A DNA stretch of 64,000 nucleotides, from contig JAENZN010000022.1 in the NCBI GenBank assembly GCA_016841245.1, forward strand, positions 1-64,000, written 5' to 3'. The translations under genes were made by a program, and so were the position numbers. Position 1 is the stretch's first letter; every line of letters starts with the position of its first letter. Positions 1 to 8,443 of the stretch are shown piece by piece. The notes under the pieces were generated by a model. That model ran no database searches and was not told the origin of the DNA. It was given only the letters and a program-made list of their open reading frames with translations. This DNA comes from Syntrophomonas sp. (GTDB taxonomy: Bacteria; Bacillota; Syntrophomonadia; Syntrophomonadales; Syntrophomonadaceae).

Positions 1-66
1 CCCCCCTTTAGTGGATTCGTTGATTCAGGACACACCCGAAAGTTGAGTTAAGTATTAATCCATCTA

Positions 67-91
67 GCCGCAGCCATTTATAGGCTGCGGC
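67..91. other. GC-rich hairpin, possible terminator of the sigma/anti-sigma operon
   Basis: Perfect 9-bp inverted repeat (GCCGCAGCC / GGCTGCGGC) with a 7-nt spacer, downstream of the anti-sigma gene, which ends at 160 on the minus strand. There is no T-tract on either side, so termination is only a guess. Nothing else is visible in bases 1-159. Confidence 0.3.
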
Positions 92-159
92 CAGACGAAT
101 TATTTGTTCCGTGAAAAAAGCCTGTGAATATGTTATATAAATTAAACTAGGTTGCTTCT

Positions 160-1071
160 TCAGCCTTCATCTGGAATTATTCTGATGTTTTCATTATCTT
201 GCTTATTATTGACTTCATCTGTCTTTTTGGCTGCTTCTTCAATTTTTTTCATTTCTGCCTCATAATCTGCTGTACCATATACTTCCTCTAAAAACTGATG
301 GACTTTTTCAGGATCAGCCTTACTCTTGTCGAGGGGTAAATCGAAAATCACATTAACACCATCATAATCAGGATTGGGGGTTATTTCGCCACTTGTAAAA
401 TCATAATCAAAAGCCTTGTTATCATAAAAAGTCGAAGAACTTATAGCCAGATAAACGCCCCTGTCGGCAAACATGTTAATCGAATCACACTCAATTAGCC
501 TGTACATAATACCGTCAATTACAGATTCCGTATATCCTCCACCCATTGAGAATATATTTACATGCCAGGGTACCAGCCCTTTTACAAGGGGAGAAACCAA
601 GAAAGGTACTTCATCGTAATCCTCGTCGCTGGTATCCGGCATTTGTCCACCGGGTTTTTCAATAGCTACAACGGCATAGCTTTTTTCAGCTTCTACATCC
701 TCAAAGGACGTAAGACCCTTTCCTGAAACAATACCCAGCAATGTAATATTGTATTCTCCAGAACTTACCGATTTATTGATTTGTACAGCGTCTTCACTTT
801 TAAACGACTCCGCAAGAGCGGGATGCCCGAGATGCTCGGCATATTCATCAGCTGATAGTAAATTCCATACTGCGAAAGCTACTCCTGACATGACTACAAG
901 CAGCATCGCCGTAGTCAAAGCCAATCTGAACACGCGCTTAGTACCTGTTTTTTTCAAGATCATCGTCTCCTTCATACGTTTTTTGGTTATCTGATTCAAC
1001 TCTTCATCTGGAGCATGTGTTGCAGAAAGGGCTTTTTTTAATAGTACATCAATCGAATTATCTTCATTCAT
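160..1071 (-). CDS. Probable membrane-bound anti-sigma factor (DUF4179-like)
   Basis: About 303 aa. A short cytoplasmic N-terminus (about residues 1-45) is followed by a single hydrophobic segment (about 48-67, LALTTAMLLVVMSGVAFAVW) and a large extracytoplasmic domain ending in a charged Lys/Glu/Asn-rich tail. This layout, plus a start that overlaps the end of an ECF sigma gene by 8 bases, is typical of Firmicute anti-sigma partners that hold the sigma factor at the membrane. The ATG at 1071 is preferred because GGAGG lies 9 nt upstream; the reading frame also extends three codons further to a TTG. The sensory domain gave no clue to the signal. The family name is from recall of DUF4179-like architecture; the role is inferred mainly from context. 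Confidence 0.65.
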   Translation of the reverse strand: MNEDNSIDVLLKKALSATHAPDEELNQITKKRMKETMILKKTGTKRVFRLALTTAMLLVVMSGVAFAVWNLLSADEYAEHLGHPALAESFKSEDAVQINKSVSSGEYNITLLGIVSGKGLTSFEDVEAEKSYAVVAIEKPGGQMPDTSDEDYDEVPFLVSPLVKGLVPWHVNIFSMGGGYTESVIDGIMYRLIECDSINMFADRGVYLAISSSTFYDNKAFDYDFTSGEITPNPDYDGVNVIFDLPLDKSKADPEKVHQFLEEVYGTADYEAEMKKIEEAAKKTDEVNNKQDNENIRIIPDEG

Positions 1072-1588
1072 ATCCAACAACCTCCAGTCTTTGTTTTATA
1101 AGCTTACGAGCCTTGTATAGTCTGCTTTTTACTGTGCCCGACGGCATTTTTAAAGCTGATGCTATTTCTGTTATCGTCATTCCAACGCTGTAATACATGT
1201 AGAGCGGTATTCTAAATTTATCGTCAAGGTAGTCCACAGAAGCTTTTAGATAATCGCATAACTCTTTACAGATAATTGCATTCTCTAAATTATAGCTGTC
1301 TGACAATATGGATATATCATCCATATCCATGCTCGGCGCCAGCCTCTGTCGCCGGGCATACTTGCGGCGGTTGCTTTTCCATATATATATTGAAATTGAG
1401 ATAAGGTAGCCTTTGGGGTTATCGTTTTTATCAATTTTATGGCATTTTTCCACTGCCTTTAAAAAAGTATCCTGATATAGATCATCTGCATCTGCTTTAT
1501 TTAGAGTAAGCTTGTAACAAAAGTCATAGACTGAATTACCATACTGTTCAACAAGGCTCTCTAACTGTTCCGGGTTCAAACGAACCAT
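1064..1588 (-). CDS. RNA polymerase ECF-type sigma factor
   Basis: 174 aa, normal for the sigma-70 ECF family. Region 2 is visible at about residues 10-70 (FCYKLTLNKADADDLYQDTF, with the typical acidic -10 recognition helix) and region 4 at about 115-165 (helix-turn-helix around TITEIASALKMPSGTVKSRL). It directs RNA polymerase to an alternative promoter set, probably including its own. It is cotranscribed with the overlapping membrane anti-sigma gene downstream. The start is uncertain: AAAGGAGG lies about 20 nt upstream of the ATG, further than usual, and only GAAGGG sits close to it. An inverted repeat around 1646-1699 (CACCAAAT...ATTTGGTG) lies upstream and could be regulatory. Confidence 0.9.
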   Translation of the reverse strand: MVRLNPEQLESLVEQYGNSVYDFCYKLTLNKADADDLYQDTFLKAVEKCHKIDKNDNPKGYLISISIYIWKSNRRKYARRQRLAPSMDMDDISILSDSYNLENAIICKELCDYLKASVDYLDDKFRIPLYMYYSVGMTITEIASALKMPSGTVKSRLYKARKLIKQRLEVVGYE

Positions 1589-1796
1589 CCCTTCACCATC
1601 TATAAAAATCCTCCTTTCTTATTACCCTTTCACCTATAATTAGTCACCAAATGCCAATTGGTTCATTAATTTAAAAAAATATTAGGCTAATATTTGGTGG
1701 GCTTCAAGCTCATAAGTGTTAAAAAGAAGATAGGTTGACACAAAAAAATTAATCACATAGACATGGGGGACGGCAGTGTTACCCTCCTGCCATTTC

Positions 1797-2156
1797 TCAG
1801 TGATTTAATATACGTAATAAGATATCTTCCAGGCTGCTTTCCTGAATCCCAAAAGAGAGGATTTGTTTATTGATACTGAATATGGTTTCAAGGATCTGAG
1901 GGCGCACCCCGGCCTTTTTTTTGCTGTTGATCAGCAAACGAGTAGCTTCTGTTTTTACGTCATTGACAAAGCTCAAATTCTTAAGAGCAGGAACTCCATT
2001 GAAATCTGCCTGCGCCAGGACTACTTCTATATTTATGCTGTCACTGGCCGTATTGCGCAGGTTTTCCACACTGTCCTGAGCAATCAATTTCCCATGATCA
2101 AAGATGCCCACCTCGTTGCAAATCACTTCCACTTCCGGCAGCACATGAGATGACAT
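1797..2156 (-). pseudogene. C-terminal fragment of an ABC transporter ATPase
   Basis: 119 codons that begin at the H-loop region (SSHVLPEVEVICNEVGIFDHGK), followed by the C-terminal domain common in lipid or antibiotic-type exporters. The Walker A, Q-loop, signature and Walker B parts are missing. Translation upstream in the same frame gives only about ten unrelated residues, so the gene is truncated by deletion rather than frameshift. It has no good ribosome binding site and no permease partner, and is presumably non-functional. Confidence 0.75.
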
Positions 2157-2422
2157 CTTAGATAGGACTTTGCTTTTTCCATTTCAGTATACCATAGCAT
2201 ATTATTAGTAGGCTAAACGTACTTGAGCAAGGAAATGGGGTCGGGGTTTCATGATATTGGGCAATGTATAGCCAGTGAGGGAAAGACATCTTGCTGGTTT
2301 CATAAAAATTTAATCAGATTTCAGAAACTTATCCAGAATCCGGGCGTGGTTAAATAAACTATGAAAAATTCACTATCCTGTCGTGACAATCAACATAGTA
2401 CTCATCATTTCTTGCCTAAAGC

Positions 2423-2821
2423 TCAGCCAGTGAAACACGATCCCTGAATCCTCCAACCCTGCCGGCACGCATATTCTATGTCCGGGGCAGAAATTGGCGG
2501 AGGATCATGATTTTTCATCACCCACAGATTCAGATGTATCAATATCTTCTTAACGACAGTCAGGTCTTCGATAATAGATATGATACGCATTCGGCCACAG
2601 CATTTTGGACAAAGCAACGGATCGGCATAATAAACCTTTTGAATCAACCGAGCCCAGTTCCTGCGTAGTTCCTTTTTTGTAATATCGGAATCAACCGGTG
2701 CCGACATTTTAATATCAGTATTAGTTTTTTTGCGCATTCCCCGTGACTTGTTGGAATAGTATCCGTAATACCTGACCAGCTGTTCCCCCTTATTGGGAAT
2801 ATGGGTGACAAGTCTGGCCAG
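2423..2821 (-). pseudogene. IS91-family transposase, C-terminal remnant
   Basis: The frame opens after an in-frame TAG at 2822-2824 and reads LARLVTHIPNKGEQLVRYYG, then YYSNKSRGMRKK, then WARLIQKVYYADPLLCPKC. These are the conserved C-terminal blocks of IS91/IS801-type Y2 (rolling-circle) transposases, with a Cys-rich patch (CPKCCGRM). The catalytic HUH and tyrosine regions are absent. About 110 bp upstream to 2934 hold no recognisable coding sequence, and 2157-2422 holds nothing recognisable either. It marks an old insertion just beyond the end of the glutamate-synthase-like operon. Confidence 0.75.
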
Positions 2822-2934
2822 CTAGTGACGTCCAAGGATGGACTAATGTCGCGGTGCCATGGATGGCAAGGAGCGACCGCCTGCGTCAAGGACTTGGCGC
2901 AAGCGAAGTTTTTCTAACCGGTGCGGCAGCCTTT

Positions 2935-5526
2935 TTACTTTTTAGGCATTATCTTGCGATAGACTTCTTGGGGGGATTTCTTTTGGTTATCCACAGTGAG
3001 AAGCCGATCTATACTGATAGCAAAGAGTTTTTCATTTTCTTCCAAGTACGGCAAGATGAGCTCCCAGTCCGCATCGCTGATTTCATTAAATTCCCCGCCA
3101 TTAAGCTGTTCTAGGGCCAGCTTTTTCTGCGGATCACGGACATAGATCGCGCCGCCGGATGCCAGTGAGAAAATGTTAGAGCCCGGGTAGGGTGAGTCAT
3201 ATTCCCGGATAGAGCCGTCCTCATCATTAAAGCCGATGCCGTTTAAGACGACAAACCCACCGCCGTTAAGCGGATCGCCGGCCATGAAGGATTCCGCCAG
3301 ATAGTCCAGTGCCGTACCGTTAATAACCACGCGCGGTCTGCCTACGGCATTGATCAGCGGCCGCCCGGCGGCATTGCCCATGATGTAGGCGGTACCGCCT
3401 TTGGCGCCGTACATGAAGGTCTGGCCGACGTCACCGTAGACCACCAGCTTACCGTCTTTCATAATCTGGCAGAGCTGATCCTGGGCATTGCCGTGCACGT
3501 AGATTTCCATGCCGTCAATGCCGGAGGCCAGATAATCGCCGGAAGAGCCATAGACATCTATCCGCACGCCCCCTGTAGCCGGTCCGAAGCCGCACCCGGT
3601 AAACCGTTGGCCGCGGTACTTGTAAACAATAAAGCGTTTCCAGCCCAGTTGGTAGGCTTTGACAATCAGCACTGCGTCGCACAGATCGCCTTCCGGTTCA
3701 AAGGCTTCTGCATCAATCACCAGGATCTTCTCGTTATTGTGCGGAGCGCGGATTTCTCCTCGCGTGGCAAAATCAATCCGGCTGAAGATAGAGTTGGATT
3801 TCCCTGTAATCAAGGTGGTTTCATCAAAAATCGCATCCAGAGCGAGCTTGATGACATGCTGGACAGAGCTTCTCTTTATCTTGCCGGTATTATAGCGCAA
3901 GTCGCTCAAAAGAGTCAGACTGTCAATCGCGGTTTGGTTAAAGTCTTCATTTTCATCCGCATGCTTTTTGATGGTTTGGACAGCGAACCTAAGGCTGTTG
4001 GCATCGAATCCAACCATATTTTCCTGAATATAGGCCACTATTTTCCGGGTGGCAGTGGCCGGATCTTTTTCAGCAAAAAAGGCTTGGAGCTTTTTCTCTA
4101 TCGCCTTGCAGGCTTCATTGGATTCAACCGGCTGGGTAACATCACAGATTTCTTTATCCTGGGGAGTTTCAATTACCCGGCCGAATTTATCAGTACAGAC
4201 CAGCTTTTTATTGCCGCTGGCGTCGCCGCTGTTCTTGAGGCTGAAGATAAAGGAGCCGCCGTCCGTATAGCTGCCGCCGCGGGCATTCCAATACTTGTCG
4301 GCAATGGGCCGGAAGCGGGCATCTTCCCGGACGAGCGAGATCAGGGTAGCATCAATGGCCTGCTTTTCCGAACAGATCAGTCCCACCTGTACTTCGCCTT
4401 CCTGCAGGGCAAATACCTGAGGACGCAACATGGCGGTATCGGTAATGCCGATCAGCTGGAACTGTCCATCCCGCACGTCATTTCTGGCGATGATAAAGAA
4501 CCACGGACCGTCGGGTGAGGCCCCTACATGATGCGTCTGAATGGCTTTGTATATCTGCTGCTTTTCAGGAGACAGCATATCGAAGTCCATTTCCGAGGTC
4601 GGCGCCATGGCTTCAATCATATATTCAAGCGGATACTTGTACACGCGGCTCCACAGGTCAAGCAGCAGGGCCGCTTCCTCGGTATCGGTCAGAAACAGGG
4701 GCTGGTAATTGCGCTGTTTCAGGTATTCATATATCGACTGGTAGTTGGCGAAATCGCCGTTGTGCACCAACGCCTCGTTCAGCGCGCTGAAAGGATGGCA
4801 GCCGCCTGGATGCCAGACCCGTCCGCGGGTGGGATAGCGCTGGTGAGCCAGCCAGATATGCGCCTTGAAATCATCCAGCTGGTAATAACGCACTACATTC
4901 TCTGCATAGCCCACAATTTTTAAGATCATCATATTGCGGCCATGCGACATGACAAAGGCTTTTTTCTCGCCCAGCGAGGCATAATAGCGCGTATTGATCT
5001 TGAAGCTGTTTTGATACACAAACTCATCTTCCGCATCGCGCCGTTCCATGAAGGTCAGGCCCTTTTCCTGGATGAAGGCATCCAGTACATCGTCCTTGAC
5101 GCGCACAAAATAGCGCATGATATCCGGCGGTCTTACTTCCAGGCCGATGGACCGATAGTCATCGAGGGTATCAAGCTTCTCTGATTTATCTATGGTAAAA
5201 TTCGGTTTGATATAGGTCTCTTCAACCTCTGCCGCCACGCTGCTATCAAGCAGGGCAATGTGGAGCATGTAGTCACCATCCAAGACCTGGCGGGAAACGC
5301 CCAGGGCTTCCGGCACAAAACCGACTGCGCCGATGCCGCCGCCTTTGCCGTTGCCGCGGTTGTGCATCTGTGCCGAAGGCTCAAAGATGTTTTTTCCGGT
5401 AACCGGAATTGAGCTGATAAATCCGGTAACTCCACAGCCGCCTTCCTCTTCCGGGTTAGGGACCAGCGGCGGTACCTGACGTAAAAACTCACTGCGCGAT
5501 TCTAATATTTTGTCAGCTTTATCCAT
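2935..5526 (-). CDS. Glutamate synthase-like protein: class II glutamine amidotransferase fused to GXGXG domain
   Basis: 863 aa. The N-terminal half is a class II (Ntn) glutaminase of the GltB type. Cys31 follows a 30-residue propeptide-like stretch (EEGGCGVTGF), and HQRYPTRG and HNGDF provide typical substrate-pocket blocks. The C-terminal part (about 590-800) is the right-handed beta-helix GXGXG domain, with repeated Gly motifs such as GNAQDQLCQIMKDGKLVVYG and GDVGQTFMYGAKGG. In ordinary bacterial GltB the FMN domain lies between these two; here that domain is a separate gene upstream (5543-7024, 16 bp away). It probably hydrolyses glutamine and channels ammonia to that partner. Codons look richer in G/C than in most of the window. 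Last gene of a four-gene operon. Family assignment is secure; the actual acceptor is unproven. Confidence 0.85.
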   Translation of the reverse strand: MDKADKILESRSEFLRQVPPLVPNPEEEGGCGVTGFISSIPVTGKNIFEPSAQMHNRGNGKGGGIGAVGFVPEALGVSRQVLDGDYMLHIALLDSSVAAEVEETYIKPNFTIDKSEKLDTLDDYRSIGLEVRPPDIMRYFVRVKDDVLDAFIQEKGLTFMERRDAEDEFVYQNSFKINTRYYASLGEKKAFVMSHGRNMMILKIVGYAENVVRYYQLDDFKAHIWLAHQRYPTRGRVWHPGGCHPFSALNEALVHNGDFANYQSIYEYLKQRNYQPLFLTDTEEAALLLDLWSRVYKYPLEYMIEAMAPTSEMDFDMLSPEKQQIYKAIQTHHVGASPDGPWFFIIARNDVRDGQFQLIGITDTAMLRPQVFALQEGEVQVGLICSEKQAIDATLISLVREDARFRPIADKYWNARGGSYTDGGSFIFSLKNSGDASGNKKLVCTDKFGRVIETPQDKEICDVTQPVESNEACKAIEKKLQAFFAEKDPATATRKIVAYIQENMVGFDANSLRFAVQTIKKHADENEDFNQTAIDSLTLLSDLRYNTGKIKRSSVQHVIKLALDAIFDETTLITGKSNSIFSRIDFATRGEIRAPHNNEKILVIDAEAFEPEGDLCDAVLIVKAYQLGWKRFIVYKYRGQRFTGCGFGPATGGVRIDVYGSSGDYLASGIDGMEIYVHGNAQDQLCQIMKDGKLVVYGDVGQTFMYGAKGGTAYIMGNAAGRPLINAVGRPRVVINGTALDYLAESFMAGDPLNGGGFVVLNGIGFNDEDGSIREYDSPYPGSNIFSLASGGAIYVRDPQKKLALEQLNGGEFNEISDADWELILPYLEENEKLFAISIDRLLTVDNQKKSPQEVYRKIMPKK

Positions 5527-5542
5527 ATTAATCCAACTCCGT

Positions 5543-7024
5543 TTATTTACTGTAATCGATATGTTCCAGCAGGTCTGTACGGCCTACAAGTTCTTTGACA
5601 CTCTTCATGCCGAATTTCTGCAGGATTTCTACCAACTGATAATTCCAGGCATGATACATATTCGTTAAACGCTGGGTGGCCCATTCTTCGGTAAATAGAT
5701 CCGCCAGTTCCGAGTCGGTGGAGGCGATACCGCGGGAGCAGCCGCGACCGGATTCACAGTTGCCGCAGCGCACACATTCCAAAGAGACCAGTTCCGCCGT
5801 ACCGATTACTGCACCATCGGCACCTAAGCAGATGGCCTTGACCAGGTCGTGCGCAGTGCGGATGCCGCCCGAGGCAATCAGGGTTACCGCATCTCTTGCG
5901 CCTTCGGCCTTTAAGAAATTGTGCACCTTGGTAATAGCGTACTCAATGGGCATGGCGATGTTTTTCTTGGCTATATCCGGCGCTGCGCCGGTGCCGCCGT
6001 AGCCGCCGTCGATATGGATGATATGGGCGCCGGCATAGTAGGAACCGACCGCCACCATGTCCACATCATTGGGCGTGGAAACCTTGACGGAAACCAGGGC
6101 AATAGGGTTCATCTCCTTGATCCAGTCGATATGCTTCTTGTGGTCTTCAATGGAATATACCGAGTGGAAAGGGAACGGTGAAAATAGGGAGGCGCCTTTG
6201 ACTGCCTCGCGCATTTTGGCAACACTTTCGGTATTCTTCTCGCCCAAGAGGTGGCCGCCCAAACCGGGTTTGGCACCCTGGGCGTATTTAAATTCGATGA
6301 TTTTAACGCGCTGGATGGTTTCTTCCCGCACGCCGAACAGACCGGTGGCAACCTGGGTTATGACATGATCATCATAAGGCATTAATATTTCCGGGTAGCC
6401 GCCTTCTCCCGTGCAGGTAAAGGTATTCCATATAGCCGCGTTGTGGGCCTTGGAAACCATGGTCGGCAGGCTGACGGATCCGAATGACATACCGCCGCCA
6501 TAGACCGGAGTGGAAATGACTACCGGTGCTCTTCCGTCATTGCGGCGGTTGAGTTCAATGGCGGTTGAGATCTCGGCCTTGTCCACCTTGGGCGGATTGG
6601 CCGGGAACTTGAAGCGCAATTTATCAAAGCCGCCGCCGGAGTTGCCCACGTTATATTCAAGGTCGGTACGCTCTGGCGGATAGCCTGTCTCGGCCATGAT
6701 CCAGGTGCCGGTAATCATGTCGGCCGTCCAGCGGTAATCCCCCAAGGTTTCATACATGGGATTGAGCGATAGGCTTAAAGCCTGGCGCGGACACTGGGTT
6801 AGGCAACAGAATTCCTTGGACTGGCATTCAAAGCCGATGCATTTGTAATTGATGGGCGGATTAACCCGGTTATGCCCTTCCGGCCGTTCATGCACGCCAT
6901 AGGGACAGGTCTTGGCGCAGGTGCCGCAGTTGATGCAGTCATCCGACCGGGTAATCTTGTACTTGGGCACCTGGTGTTTAAACCGGGAAGGCATTTTTTT
7001 GATTTTTACTGTTGATGGTTTCAT
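5543..7024 (-). CDS. FMN-dependent glutamate synthase domain protein with N-terminal ferredoxin
   Basis: About 493 aa. The N-terminus carries ferredoxin-like Cys motifs (CINCGTCAKTCPYG, then CQSKEFCCLTQCP). The rest is the FMN-binding TIM barrel of archaeal-type GltB2: GGMSFGSVS, GEGGYPE, KPGLGGHLLG, the flavin-phosphate blocks IDGGYGGTGAAP and ASGGI, and a Cys cluster (CVRCGNCESGRGC) where glutamate synthases bind 3Fe-4S. It is expected to reduce 2-iminoglutarate to glutamate with ammonia from the amidotransferase encoded next. The start at 7024 has GGGTGAG very close upstream; an ATG at 7036 is the alternative. A degenerate paralogue lies immediately upstream. Confidence 0.85.
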   Translation of the reverse strand: MKPSTVKIKKMPSRFKHQVPKYKITRSDDCINCGTCAKTCPYGVHERPEGHNRVNPPINYKCIGFECQSKEFCCLTQCPRQALSLSLNPMYETLGDYRWTADMITGTWIMAETGYPPERTDLEYNVGNSGGGFDKLRFKFPANPPKVDKAEISTAIELNRRNDGRAPVVISTPVYGGGMSFGSVSLPTMVSKAHNAAIWNTFTCTGEGGYPEILMPYDDHVITQVATGLFGVREETIQRVKIIEFKYAQGAKPGLGGHLLGEKNTESVAKMREAVKGASLFSPFPFHSVYSIEDHKKHIDWIKEMNPIALVSVKVSTPNDVDMVAVGSYYAGAHIIHIDGGYGGTGAAPDIAKKNIAMPIEYAITKVHNFLKAEGARDAVTLIASGGIRTAHDLVKAICLGADGAVIGTAELVSLECVRCGNCESGRGCSRGIASTDSELADLFTEEWATQRLTNMYHAWNYQLVEILQKFGMKSVKELVGRTDLLEHIDYSK

Positions 7025-7046
7025 ATTCTCACCCATTTTTCTATTG

Positions 7047-8441
7047 TTATTTAAATAATTTGCCGAATGTTTCCTGGTCGATCTCTTCAAAGAAGATGGC
7101 CCGGCCGGTTTCACCGCGCAGCCGTCTGGCTTCGCGGATACCCATGGCGCCCATCATCTCAAGAATCTGGGAATGCCATGCGCACATCAGGTTGACCATG
7201 CGCTGGGTAATAATATCCACCGGTATTTTTTCGAGGCCGTCCGGCAGAAGCAGCAGCTTTTCCGGTTCTTCGTATAAACGAGCGCCTAAGGCGATCAACA
7301 GCGGGATATCTATCGCCGTCAGATCGCCGCCGCAGAGCATTGATTTCGGCACGTGCTCGGCCATCGCCATACCGCCGGAGAAGATCAGGGTGATTTCATC
7401 GCGGATTCTCTCCTCGACCAGCTTCAAGTGGATAGAGCGGATGATATCTTTCAGCAGGCGCGGTTTGAAATTAGCTTCCTTATCTTTGTTTATCTCCTGG
7501 CCGCGATAATCCGCCACGATATGGATTGCCTCCGCGCCGCTGTTTACCAGCTTGGAGACGATGCCTTCAATGCCGCTGATGGCCGGAACGCGGATAATGG
7601 TTACCGCGTTGCTGATATTTTTGATGCGCTCTTTTATGGCTGCGAGTTTATCCGGCAGGGCATCGGTATAATCAATGGCGACCAGACGGGCGTTCTTCAG
7701 AATGTCTGCGTACTTATCAATTTCACTCTCGGTAATGAACGGAATTATATTGGCAATATATGTTTTAAGCTCCGGCTTAATATCCGCCGCCGGCAAAATA
7801 ACGCAGGTGCTGATCTCACTGGCAGCCTTGATTAGAGCAAGCATAACATTTGGGCTTAATTCCACCGGTGGTATATCAAAGAGAATAGGAATAGGGATAT
7901 CTACGGTCGGATGCGGCTGCGTCAACAGACGGCCTTCAGTGTCAAAGGCCAGATGGTTGTGCTTGCGGCCCAGCTCCACACCGGTGCTGATATATTCCCG
8001 GCCGTGAATTCCGTCACGCGTGGGCCGCACGATTTCCGACATGTCGGTCCACATGCTGTCAAAGCCTGCCCCGGTAAACGGCCCGCGATATCCGGCGCCG
8101 GTCACGGGAACCTTGCCGTCTTCGGCCTGCTTCCAGAGCGTGAGGAACATGTCCGCTTTCCAGTAGAAGCCGCTGATATTGACATAATCCTGGTGCAGGG
8201 ATTTTTCCAGGGCTCCGCGGGGGCATTCCTGAATGCACCTGAAGCAGTTCCGGCACACCACCGTATTGGGGTCCGCCATTTTGCGCGGATCGTCTTTTCT
8301 GCGCTTATGGGCTTCATAGATGCAGACCTTGGTGCACTTTCCGCAGTTGATGCAGTTTTCTCCCCGGGTGATTTTGAACTTATAGAGATATTCCATCTCC
8401 AGCGGGGTAACTTTTGGATAAATATGATATTTCTTTGGCAT
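7047..8441 (-). CDS. Degenerate glutamate synthase-like paralogue with ferredoxin domain
   Basis: About 464 aa. The N-terminal ferredoxin region is well conserved (CINCGKCTKVCIYEAHKRR, CRNCFRCIQECP), and the overall layout follows the neighbouring FMN protein, including the C-terminal helix (HSQILEMMGAMGIREARRL). The barrel has lost the diagnostic pieces: no GEGG, no KPG(L)GGH, no IDG-GGTGAAP, and a plain IALGARLYEE where the active paralogue has its Cys cluster. It is therefore probably not a glutamate synthase and may be an electron-transfer or structural subunit pairing with the intact paralogue. ATG at 8441 is chosen for the GGAAGGG upstream; the stop of the FAD gene is 2 bp away. Retention of a full-length frame argues against a pseudogene. 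Confidence 0.75.
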   Translation of the reverse strand: MPKKYHIYPKVTPLEMEYLYKFKITRGENCINCGKCTKVCIYEAHKRRKDDPRKMADPNTVVCRNCFRCIQECPRGALEKSLHQDYVNISGFYWKADMFLTLWKQAEDGKVPVTGAGYRGPFTGAGFDSMWTDMSEIVRPTRDGIHGREYISTGVELGRKHNHLAFDTEGRLLTQPHPTVDIPIPILFDIPPVELSPNVMLALIKAASEISTCVILPAADIKPELKTYIANIIPFITESEIDKYADILKNARLVAIDYTDALPDKLAAIKERIKNISNAVTIIRVPAISGIEGIVSKLVNSGAEAIHIVADYRGQEINKDKEANFKPRLLKDIIRSIHLKLVEERIRDEITLIFSGGMAMAEHVPKSMLCGGDLTAIDIPLLIALGARLYEEPEKLLLLPDGLEKIPVDIITQRMVNLMCAWHSQILEMMGAMGIREARRLRGETGRAIFFEEIDQETFGKLFK

Positions 8442-8443
8442 AA

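Noticed and set aside
3493-4518. 341-codon frame on the plus strand
   Set aside because: It lies antisense within the amidotransferase-GXGXG gene, has no recognisable motifs, and is explained by the codon pattern of the true gene.
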